Shown here: positions 56,451 through 64,000 of the stretch, piece after piece
Layout of the letters: the number at the start of each line of letters is the position of its first letter
How positions within the stretch are numbered: the first letter of the stretch is position 1
Assembly: GCA_019802505.1 (NCBI GenBank)
Contig: JAFMOC010000037.1
Coordinates: 4,277,501 to 4,341,500 of the forward strand
DNA length: 64,000 nucleotides
Direction of reading: 5' to 3'
Source: Corydoras sp. C115
Lineage: Eukaryota; Chordata; Actinopteri; Siluriformes; Callichthyidae
Notes under the pieces: model-generated
Database searches by the model: none
What the model saw: only the letters and a program-made list of their open reading frames with translations
Told to the model about the DNA's origin: nothing
Program-made: the position numbers and the translations under genes

Positions 56451-57286
56451 TTCATTCATTATCTCCCGCTTTATCCTCTATTAGGGTCGCGGGGGGGGTT
56501 CCCCATGCCCATCCAGGGAAGAACGTTTCGGGCGCTATGCAGATACATCCAGGACAGGGCGCCAATCCATCGCTGGGCACACACTCACTCACACAGACAC
56601 ACTCTATATGGGGCAATTTGGAGAACTCAGTTGACTTGATCCATGTTATTGGACTGTGGGAGGAAACCGTAGAACCTGGAGGAAACCTACGCAGACACGG
56701 GGAGAACATGGAAACTCCACCCAGATGGGGATTCGAACCGGGAATCCCTAGTGCTGAGAGGCGAACGTGCTAACCACTAAGCCACCGTGCCGCCATCTAT
56801 ATATATTGGGCGGCACGGTGGTTTAGTGGTTAGCACGTTCGCCTCTCAGCACTAGGGATTCCCGGTTTGAATCCCCATCTGTTCTCCCCGTGTCCGTGTG
56901 GGTTTCCACCGAATTCTCCGGTTTCCTTCCACAGTCCAAAAACATGGATCAAGTCAATTGAGTTCTAATAATTGCTCCATATAGAGTGTGTGTGTGTGAG
57001 TGAGTGTGTGCCCAGCGATGGATTGGCGCCCTGTCCTGGGTGTATCTGCCCAGCGCCCGAAATGTTCTCTATATTTATTTCTCTAAATGTTCTCCCCTGG
57101 ATGGGGACCCTAATATAGAATAAAGCGAAGATAATGAATGAATGAATTAATATATATATATATCCATCCATCTATCCATCCATTATCTTCTGCTTTATCC
57201 TATATTAGGATTGCGGGGGGGGTTCCCCATGCCCACCCAGGGGAGAACATTTCGGGCGCTGCGCAGACACACCCAATCCATAGCTG

Positions 57287-57360
<74 letters not shown>

Positions 57361-60299
57361 ATGTTGGTAACACTAAATCTGAGATCTTCTGTTGGTTACC
57401 TGTGTAAAATTCCTGTGGTGTGTCATGAAGGTCCAGGAGGTAATTAATCATCGTTGACTTGCCTACACTCCAGGGGCCTAAAAACAGAACCATTGGCTTG
57501 GAGGCGATCTCAGCATCTAGAATCCAGAAGGACCAAGTTAACAAAACCAACATCATTTATTCTTTAGATGTTCCTTTGAGGTTAGATAATGGGGCAAATG
57601 AAAATCAGGGTAATGTAGTTTTAAATACTTTACTTATATTATTTCCTGTGACGAAAAATAGTAGCTCCATTGTTAAATATTGTCTTTATATTTGGATATG
57701 ACCACAAATGTAAAATATACAAAAGGTAGTGATTGGTCAAATCTGGTTTTAAGCCATATAGCAAATCATATATACAGTAGTTAGAGTGGATACATGTACA
57801 CATGTACAGTGCAAAACAATGATCATATTTTGAAAAAGGTAGTAGGTGTGCACTGATCTGAAAACAATGTTTGACTGGCGTTGTCGTTCACAGACCATCA
57901 AAAAGATTTCTTGAATTTGGTCACCAGTGATGAAAAATAAAAGCTTTGGTAAGCTGGAGGGCATTATATTCGTGGCTACAATATGAAGTTTGGATGTGGT
58001 TAAATTAACACAATAACATGATTAATCATTTTATTCTATCTAAAAGCCAAGTCATTATTTTAAGATTATTGTTTCGGTAGTTATTATACAACCCATGAGC
58101 CTTTAAGTAGACAATTTAAATGTAAAATATTCATATTCTTGTGATGTGTAAGAGAAGGTTGGAATACCTGAGACATCATGTTGTCGGAGCTCCTTGTATT
58201 TGTACGCTTCTTCCAAGGGCTTAATGGCAGTGTGATATATTTGTTGCAGCTTCCTCAGTGTGCCTGCAAATATATGAAAAATGTATGAGTGTGAGAAACA
58301 CCATTACTGTTCTGAAGTGTGTATGTGTGTTGCACCAATTTAACCTGAAAACAGCTCTGTAGGTCCATCTGTGACCAGTCGGAGTGTGTTCTCAATGTGT
58401 GACCGGTCCCTTGTTCTAGAGCCTTCGGAGATGGTCTGCTCTTCTGCTAAAAAACAAAATGAGATAAATAATATATATTGTTATATATAGCCTCAGTGGT
58501 TGGCACCTTCAGGTCCCAGGACTGGGGATCCAGGTTCAAATCCTGATTTGGGTGGCGTTTCCATGTGCTTTCCATGTGCTTTCAATGTCTGAGTGGGTTT
58601 CATTTGGGTTCTCCTTAAGTATACGTCCAAAAACATGTATTCAAGGTTATTTTTCTGCTCTGAATATATGTGTGTGGGTGTGTCCAGTGATAGATTGGCG
58701 CCCTGTCTTGGGTGTATCTGCCCAGCATCTGAAACATTCTCCCAGGAAGGGTAAGGGAACCCCCTTGTGGAGCTAGTATAGGAATATGTGGAGGGTAATG
58801 AGATGAGATTAATACATTATTGACTTTTATAAATAGTATGAACTCAAAAATCAGCAATTATATTATTACAAAATTTCACCAAATTAGTTTAAGTGTTTAA
58901 TTGGTGCAAATCATGAAGACTATGAGGACCAATATTTAGGTTTAAGCAGTGTGGTGCCAGACAGGTGATGATAGTGGGGTGGATCACTTTCTGATCATTC
59001 AGTTCTAATGTCCAAGTTTTAGTTTCACTGAAAATAGTGATGTCCTGATTTCTATCATTCGGTTTGTTTAATTTGAGTACTGAGAATGAGCTAATACTGA
59101 CTTATCTGTTACTGAACATATCCTTTTCGTTTCTCTGAGTTATGTTCCCAGTTGCGAGTAAGGTTAAGCCATTTAAAACCAGAGCCCTGACCTCATGTTG
59201 TTTCCTCATGAGCATATGTTCGAATCATGCGTGTTCAGTCATTCCTGCAGCAGCTGCTTTGGGAACTTGGTGTGATAGATGGCTCGGGGTCTGTGGGCTA
59301 TTTTTGTGCAGGGGTTATTCCTGAGGTTGGCGGTGTCAGGTTCGGGCACCAGGGAGGACAAGACGAGACTCTTTAATAGCATCGTTATCACTTGACAGAA
59401 CGACTATGCAGTATAGAGTTGCAGTAAAGTTGATGAGTCCATTGTGTCATTTACCTTTACACTGTATTAATGTCTATTTATGAGAATGGTGGCGAGGATT
59501 TTACAGTTGGTTTATTTAATCATTTCTAATAAAAGCTTTATTTCTATTTATTAGTCTTTTGCTATGTGGTTCTGAACAGCAGTTGGCTTTGTAAAAATCT
59601 AATCAAATCAAATTTATTAGTCACATGCGTAGTTGTACACGGTACAGCCAGCAGTGATATTCTTTTCTGACATTCATTCATTCATTCATTCATTCATTCA
59701 TTATCTCCCGCTTTATCCTCTATTAGGGTCGCGGTGGGGTTCCCCATGCCCATCCAGGGGAGAACGTTTCTGGCGCTGGGCAGATACACCCAGGACAGGG
59801 CGCCAATCCATCGCTGGGCACACACTCACTCACACAGACACACTCTATATGGGGCAATTTTGAGAATTCAATTGACTTGATCCATGTTTTTGGACTGTGG
59901 GAGGAAACCGGAGAACCCGGAGGAAACCCACGCAGATACGGGGAGAACATGGAAACTCCACCCAGATGGGGATTCGAACCGGGAATCCCTAGCGCTGAGA
60001 GGCGAACGTGCTAACCACTAAGCCACCGTGCCGCCTCTTTTCTGACATGTCCACAGAAAATAAAAAATTGGATTTACAAAAAAGGTTAAATATATATTTA
60101 AATGTGCAAAAAAAACTGTATGGATGTAAACTAAAAATTGTTTTGTAAGTTATAATTAAAGTGTGTAGTTAGCATGTTGTAGTAAGCATGTTCGCCCCGA
60201 TCCAGGTTCGAATCCCAAGTTTCCAAATGGGTTTCCTCCAGTTTCCTCCCTCAGCCCAAAAACGTAGATTCAAAGTAAATTGGCTGCTCCAAATTGCCC

Positions 60300-60350
<51 letters not shown>

Positions 60351-61358
60351 CCAAGAATAAATTGGTGCCCAGTCCTGGGTGTATCTGACCAGCCGAACCT
60401 AGTATAGGATTAAGCAGAAGATAATGGATAGATAATAGATAGTTCTGAAAAGGAATATAAGGGTGAACAGTACCTCCCTCTGATGGTATGGATGTTATCT
60501 TCTCAGCAGGAGGATCAGGAGATGCATTTTCTTCTAGTGCTGGTGACTCCACCACATCTTCAGTCTGTAACTCTTCCGTTATGTCATTTCTCATCTCTTT
60601 TACAGATGGTTCCTCAGGTGTATGACTCTCTTCTGCTGAAATAGTATCAGATTGATCTATAGGAGCAGCTTCGGCCATTATATTGCCTGTGCTGATGTCA
60701 TCAGACACAGGATTTATTGCTTCATCATCAATCCCAGCTTCTTCTGAGTCTGGTGTCTCCTCTTCATCTTCAACGGTTTCCTTCCCTACAACATTCTCTT
60801 CTGTCAAAAGTTCCTCAACAGCATTCTCCTCTTCCACACCTTCCTCCTCTATAGCTTCTTCATTTTCTTCCACTGAACTTTCTTCTCCAGATTCATCCTT
60901 TCTAAATTCCTCACTGTCCCCTCTATTGGATAATCATCCACTTCTTTCTGAACAAGTTCCCCAATTATTTCATCTGCCTCTATGAATTCAGAGTGTTCTG
61001 TAGGAGGAACCAAAGCATCATCTACATTTGCTTCTGGTTCTAAAACCTCATCCTCTACCTCGACTGGTACCTCTTCCTCCTCATCAGAGGTTTCTTTTGG
61101 CGTGTCCTCCTCCTCTTGGCTTTCATCCCACTTTTCCTCACTTTGATCTTCGTGTCCTTCACCATCCTCACTGATGGGAGGAATCAGGTGAGAAGCAGTG
61201 TTGCAGGGTTGGCAGGTGACCTTCTCAGGTGCTGGTGTGTCATTGGAGGAGCTCTGGCTGATTCTCCTCAGGAACATCACAGCAGGGGAAAAGGTCGCTT
61301 TCTGGACGCAGTTTCAGATGTAACAGTGCCTCTTCTTCAGGCACCTCACTCCCTGGTT
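51578..61358 (-). CDS. srl: Sarcalumenin, 5' end missing, with four apparent frameshifts
   Basis: Visible minus-strand exons: 60474-61358, 58345-58446, 58168-58263, 57400-57516, 54476-54709 and 51578-52388. Sarcalumenin is a luminal glycoprotein of the sarcoplasmic reticulum that binds Ca and stabilises SERCA. Its C-terminal part is a dynamin/EHD-like GTPase fold. Visible motifs are the P loop GPWSVGKST, VDTPGIIENRKQQERG (G3) and ILNKAD (G4). The sequence closely follows human SRL (SKPMVLFLGPWSVGKSTMIN, GAEPTTSE, NVTEPPRVYV, TNVSKFDLP). All introns between these exons are phase 1. The large acidic first visible exon corresponds to the long sarcalumenin form. The signal-peptide exon was not found and probably lies beyond 64000. 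Single-base frame breaks occur near 61250, 60920, 52016 and 51906; they may be assembly errors or decay. Confidence 0.93.
52483..53166 (-). repeat. Nested SINE-A pair in srl intron
   Basis: An outer copy (52483-52620 plus 52964-53166) is split by a complete inner copy (52621-52963). The outer body breaks off at CAGACTCACGCTAT and resumes at TAGACACACTCTATATGG. The inner copy has the AGGAGAACGTGC head, the outer copy AGGCGAACGTGC. The outer copy begins about 95 bases from the last-exon acceptor. Confidence 0.87.
53180..53497 (-). repeat. SINE-A copy with target-site duplication
   Basis: CCCTTCATTAA-type flanks lie on both sides (just before 53180 and after 53497). The TGGACTGTGGGAGG segment is deleted. 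Confidence 0.87.
53581..53918 (+). repeat. SINE-A copy joined to an AT microsatellite
   Basis: Sense orientation from GGCGGCTTAGTGG to GAATGAATG, then straight into (AT)n. Confidence 0.9.
53919..53972. repeat. (AT)n microsatellite at a SINE tail
   Basis: Pure AT run growing directly from the (AATG)n tail of the SINE-A. Confidence 0.95.
54006..54221 (-). repeat. SINE-B copy
   Basis: GGTCATTTAGCAGACACTTT at the tail side and TTAGCTACCGCGCCC at the head side; CCTTGTATA/CCTTGTATG flank it. Confidence 0.85.
54426..54461. repeat. (CA)n microsatellite beside the srl exon donor
   Basis: CA dinucleotide run, GT on the coding strand, 15 bases downstream of the donor at 54475-54474. Confidence 0.95.
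54476..54709 (-). CDS. srl: srl exon with switch region and DTPG motif
   Basis: Acceptor TCTACTTAG|GA, donor AGAGAG|GTGAGA, 234 nt. Encodes GAEPTTSEYTVIMHGEKVRT, IEGIVMATDSARSFSTLEKF and VTLVDTPGIIENRKQQER. The G3 motif DTPG is intact. A (CA)n microsatellite begins 15 bases into the following intron. Confidence 0.95.
54815..55123 (-). repeat. SINE-A copy, tail-truncated
   Basis: Starts at the TGCCCATCCA repeat (three copies) without the (CATT)n tail; the head is complete to CGTGCCACCC. Confidence 0.85.
55135..55482 (-). repeat. SINE-A copy
   Basis: Full-length minus-orientation copy 11 bases after the previous one; AGGAGAACGTGC head variant. Confidence 0.9.
55483..55933. other. srl intron, no feature seen
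   Basis: AT-rich intron sequence; nothing recognised. Confidence 0.45.
55945..56276 (+). repeat. SINE-A copy with perfect target-site duplication
   Basis: GATTTTATATT at 55934-55944 and 56277-56287. B box deleted (GGGATTCTCGGAGTTTCC), long (AATG)n tail. Confidence 0.92.
56380..56447. repeat. (AT)n microsatellite at a SINE tail
   Basis: AT run joined to the (ATTC)n tail of the next SINE-A. Confidence 0.95.
56448..56794 (-). repeat. SINE-A copy
   Basis: Full-length minus-orientation copy between two AT tracts. Confidence 0.9.
56808..57147 (+). repeat. SINE-A copy with internal rearrangement
   Basis: Head-to-head with the previous copy. Contains a B-box mutation (GGTTTGAATCC), a deletion after CCCCATCTG, and an inserted CTATATTTATTTCTCTAAAT between two copies of ATGTTCTC. 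Confidence 0.87.
57163..57290 (-). repeat. SINE-A tail half, cut by an AT tract
   Basis: (CCAT)n tail to AGCTGGGCA, where (TA)n begins; the rest of the element is absent. Confidence 0.85.
57291..57358. repeat. (AT)n microsatellite next to the srl P-loop exon
   Basis: AT run 41 bases from the donor of the P-loop exon. Confidence 0.95.
57400..57516 (-). CDS. srl: srl exon with the P loop
   Basis: Acceptor GATTCTAG|AT, donor TACACAG|GTAACC, 117 nt. Encodes AEIASKPMVLFLGPWSVGKS followed by TMINYLLDLHDTPQEFYT. The G1 motif GPWSVGKST is intact. Confidence 0.95.
57517..58167. other. srl intron, no feature seen
   Basis: AT-rich single-copy intron sequence. Confidence 0.5.
58168..58263 (-). CDS. 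srl: srl exon (N-terminal helical segment before the G domain)
   Basis: Acceptor ATTTGCAG|GC, donor GTCTCAG|GTATTC, 96 nt. Encodes TLRKLQQIYHTAIKPLEEAY and KYKELRQHDVS. Human has [26 protein letters not shown], an EHD-type N-terminal helix region. Confidence 0.92.
58345..58446 (-). CDS. srl: srl exon with tandem NAGNAG acceptor
   Basis: Encodes EEQTISEGSRTRDRSHIENT and LRLVTDGPTELFS; human has DRSHIEKTLMLN at this point. The acceptor reads TTTTTAGCAG|AAGAG. Two AGs three bases apart (58448-58447 and 58445-58444) would start the exon at 58446 or 58443, differing by one codon. The donor is TTTTCAG|GTTAAA. Confidence 0.87.
58488..58800 (+). repeat. Old SINE-A copy in srl intron
   Basis: CCTCAGTGGTTGGCACCTTC, B-box-like GGTTCAAATCC and AGATTGGCGCCCTGTCTTGG are recognisable, with strong divergence. 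Confidence 0.7.
58801..59660. other. srl intron, no exon seen
   Basis: Single-copy sequence. 59605-59655 (TTATTAGTCACATGCGTAGT) looks like a scrap of a common fish dispersed repeat, not identified. Confidence 0.4.
59674..60035 (-). repeat. SINE-A copy with perfect target-site duplication
   Basis: TCTTTTCTGACAT at 59661-59673 and 60036-60048; seven CATT units in the tail. Confidence 0.94.
60176..60435 (+). repeat. Old SINE-A copy carrying a (GT)n expansion
   Basis: CAGGTTCGAATCCCAAG and AAACGTAGATTCAAAGTAAA are recognisable. The GTGTGTCTGTGTGAGTG segment has become a pure (GT)n of about 48 bases (60302-60349). It ends about 40 bases from the srl acidic-exon donor. Confidence 0.72.
60474..61358 (-). 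CDS. srl: srl acidic exon (Glu-rich, Ca-binding region)
   Basis: Acceptor TTTTTAAG|AACC and donor GAGGGAG|GTACTG, 885 nt, phase 1 at both ends. The encoded stretch is dense in Glu and Asp (EEKWDESQEEEDTPKETSD, VEVEDEVLEPEANVDD, AIEEEGVEEENAVEELLTEE). It matches the acidic low-affinity Ca-binding part of long sarcalumenin. The reading frame shifts once near 61250 (one extra base near CTCCTCC) and returns near 60918-60921 (GGGG, one base missing). The two compensate, which keeps the exon length a multiple of three. Since entry and exit phases are equal, the exon can be skipped without a frame change; this agrees with the known short 53-kDa splice form. Confidence 0.85.
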
Positions 61359-62430
61359 CTTAAAAAAAATCATTAAAAATGATTAAATAAACAATCTGCA
61401 TCTGACTTACAAAAATCTATTTATGTACATTAAATGAACCAAACAGCTAGATTGTAGTTTAATGTGCATGTCTGTGCTATCTCTTGTGTAAGCAGCATTT
61501 CCACAGGGTCATAAAAGGACACTTCAACATAGTGACAATCCTTCACAAGACTGACCTGGGATCAGGCTTAGCTACCAAATTCAGCGGCAGCTAGTCCAGG
61601 CTTCTTCAGTGTCATTAGTTAACAGTGTGACTCCACATTTCCATTGCATCAAAACAAGGCTCATGCATTAAATGCTTGTGAGATATAGAAGCTGTGTTGC
61701 TACAATTAAAGATCTCTTTAAACAAGAGTGTAGAACGCTGGAAAGCCAAATACCCAACGTGACCCTCACAGCTAAAAGCATTTACTGCAAAAACATTCAA
61801 ATCTTGATAAAGCACAGATCAAACACCCAAGTTCTTCTTTGCGGTGTTCCTAGCATTGCACCAATTATTATTCACTCATTATCCACTTATCACATCATTT
61901 TACAAACATGAGCTCTGCAAATGTGACGGCTAATGCTGACCCTGCTTTCCAAAGTATGTAGCACATTTACTCCTTCCTTCCCAAATATGGACAAAACTCA
62001 AAATCGGTAAATATTAAGCTATTATTGACCCAAAAAAATGATCAGGGGTCAGAAATATAGCAATATAACTAAAAACACCTTTCCTGAGAAATGCACTATG
62101 GTTAGCTCATTACTGCTTTTTGCTAATCGTATGAATATTGATTTAATGAAAGTCAATGAAAAGCTTATACTGTAATTTGCAATTTTGGGCTATTTGTTTG
62201 CCCAGAGGTGCAAATTAACCCATGTAACCCATTTTATTATAATTTACCTTCATACCAAATAAATAAACATTTTAAGGATTATTATTATGACCATGAAAGC
62301 AGAATGTTTGTGGGTTAATCCGTTTGTCCTTTTATACTAATATACTAATATATATATATATATTAATATACTTTAATATATTTTAATATACAATTCTTTA
62401 AAAGCCAGACAAACCCCTTTTACTCTTCAC
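61359..62430. other. srl intron or upstream DNA, no exon seen
   Basis: AT-rich. I searched the minus strand for a signal-peptide exon (ATG plus a hydrophobic run and a phase-1 donor) and did not find a convincing one. Confidence 0.4.
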
Positions 62431-62443
62431 TGTTCAATTCAGT

Positions 62444-62779
62444 GGGCGGCACGGTGGCTTAGTGGTTAGCACATTTGCCTCTCAGCACCAGCACACTGGG
62501 TGGAGTTTCCATGTTCTCCCCGTGTCCGCGTGGATTACCTCCGGGTTCTCCGGTTTCCTCCCACAATCCAAAAACATGGATCAAGTCAATTGAATACTCC
62601 AAATTGCCCCATATAGCGTGTGTTTGTGTGTGTGAGTGAGGGTGTGCCCAGTGATAGATTGGCGCCCTGTCCTGGGTGTATCTGCCCAGTTCCCAAAACG
62701 TTCTCCCCTGGATGGGCATGGGAACCCCCCCCCCCCCGCGACCCTAGTAGAGGATAAATCGGATGGATAAATGGATGGA
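62444..62779 (+). repeat. SINE-A copy with target-site duplication
   Basis: TGTTCAATTCAGT (62431-62443) and TGTGTAATTCAGT (62780-62792). The B box is lost by a deletion (CAGCACCAGCACACTGGG), and a C-run lies near the tail. Confidence 0.88.
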
Positions 62780-62792
62780 TGTGTAATTCAGT

Positions 62793-64000
62793 CTTTATTC
62801 TTATTCACTAACAATGTGCTTGCCCCACGATTTTGATAGTTTTCTGGTTTTTTATAGGCTTGCAGAAAATTTCTGTTTAACACATTTCTGTGAATATTTA
62901 GAAAACCATGTTTATTTGGCGGCATTGCTACAAGATTAATAGTAATAAGTGAAGACAGCTAATTAAAGCATTTTTTCAAAAGAAAAATGTTTGCAAAAGA
63001 TTTAGCTCTGATGATGAACGTCATGCTCACAAAGTGCCCTTGGTGTGAATCAGATCCTGAAATAGAGAGAACAGTGAGTTCTGTTTGTTTGTGTGTGTGT
63101 GTGTGTGTGTGCAACTTGAGAAGTGTTTAACACACTCACACTCGCTCAAATACATGTCTCACCGAGCTCAGAACAAAACCTCACCAACACTAGTTGATGC
63201 TGCATGCAAAGTTCAGTATGACTCGTGGTTTGAAGTAAACTAATTCTACTTGTTTTCTAATTTTCCATTTTTAATGTTTGAGAGTCAACTGAGTCGTTCA
63301 GCTCTATGATTATTTGGCCTTGATTTAAAACAGTCAAGCCTGACCACCATTTATTTAAATCTAACAAAACTGATGTACAGCACCGCTTCTGGGCTGATGT
63401 TCTTGATCCTCCACCCAACTAAATAAATATAAATAAAACACCAGAGCAATTCTTTAAAAATCATTACAAAATTATCTTTAATTAGCAATATAATTAACTA
63501 TAAAATAATCCTGATCCAGCATCACATCGTATTATTACATAAGACAAGTGTCCCAAACCAGCACACACCTTAATAACCATGCCATTAGAATCATTTTTTA
63601 TTTTAATTGTGAATATGTGAATAACTTTTGCTCTTTCACACTCTCTCTCGTTCTCTCACTCAGACACACACCTGTCACCCCTTCAACACTTTATTTCTGT
63701 CTCAGCGACCTTGTGAGGATGTTCTTCAGAGTAATATGGGAGCAGGAGTGACAATTGGGGATTTCCCAGCATTGGCTTAAGACCTGGGTCTGCATGGTAG
63801 CAGCTTTTCCCACCGGCATTGAGACCTATCAGATTTTCAACAGCATTAATGTATGTGTGATAACAGGGAGTTCACCAACTTGAACCATATCCAATATTAA
63901 AAAGAAAAGAGGCAACAAAAAGAGTCAGTTATAAATTATTTCAAATGTTTTTTGTAAAAGCCTTTTGAACTCAATCAATTTTTAAGTTTTAGGTTAATAG
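62793..64000. other. No gene seen to the window end
   Basis: AT-rich sequence with (GT)n at 63091-63111. No exon with a signal peptide could be supported. Confidence 0.4.

Noticed and set aside
61359..64000. Signal-peptide exon of srl
   Set aside because: No minus-strand ATG followed by a hydrophobic run and a phase-1 GT donor was convincing; it probably lies beyond the window.

Overview
This window is vertebrate nuclear DNA, almost certainly from a ray-finned fish. It has long introns with GT/AG splice sites, recognisable orthologues of vertebrate genes, and a very high load of teleost-type tRNA-derived SINEs. It contains parts of three genes, all on the minus strand: the first coding exon of crebbp (786-864, at the left edge), the complete coding region of adcy9 (adenylate cyclase type 9, nine coding exons, 11876-43912), and most of srl (sarcalumenin, six visible exons, 51578-61358, with the signal-peptide exon not found). 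The order CREBBP - ADCY9 - SRL, all in one direction, matches the known human 16p13.3 order, so this is a conserved block. The species cannot be fixed from the sequence alone.

Layout. 1-864: crebbp intron 1 and exon 1. 865-1830: CpG-rich crebbp 5' region. 1830-11875: intergenic DNA full of SINEs, plus the adcy9 3' UTR. 11876-43912: adcy9. Exons 3 to 9 lie within 9 kb, exon 2 is 1.6 kb further upstream, and a 19.5-kb intron 1 holds most of the transposons (hAT-like MITE, L2-type LINE tails, a 13-copy minisatellite and a solo LTR). 43913-45480: CpG-rich adcy9 5' region with a perfect cAMP-response element. 45556-51542: SINE-dominated intergenic DNA, including a SINE-plus-flank tandem array. 51578-61358: srl. 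61359-64000: srl intron or upstream DNA with no gene seen.

The genes act separately. CREBBP is a nuclear acetyltransferase coactivator recruited by phospho-CREB. ADCY9 is a forskolin-insensitive membrane adenylate cyclase that makes the cAMP that drives CREB. Sarcalumenin is a luminal Ca-binding glycoprotein of muscle sarcoplasmic reticulum with a dynamin/EHD-like GTPase fold. The adcy9 coding model is clean: 4185 nt, 1394 residues, every junction in phase. The srl exons carry four apparent single-base frameshifts.

The dominant component is one V-SINE family related to zebrafish DANA/Mermaid (here SINE-A, roughly 60 copies, about a quarter or more of the window), with a second tRNA-derived SINE with an L2-like tail (SINE-B). 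I found no new multi-gene system. The most unusual signal is structural. Several SINE-A copies keep intact target-site duplications at both ends while their interiors have been rearranged, tandemly amplified, or have captured neighbouring unique DNA. A SINE-B-like head has also been amplified into a 91-bp minisatellite with a four-unit higher-order pattern.
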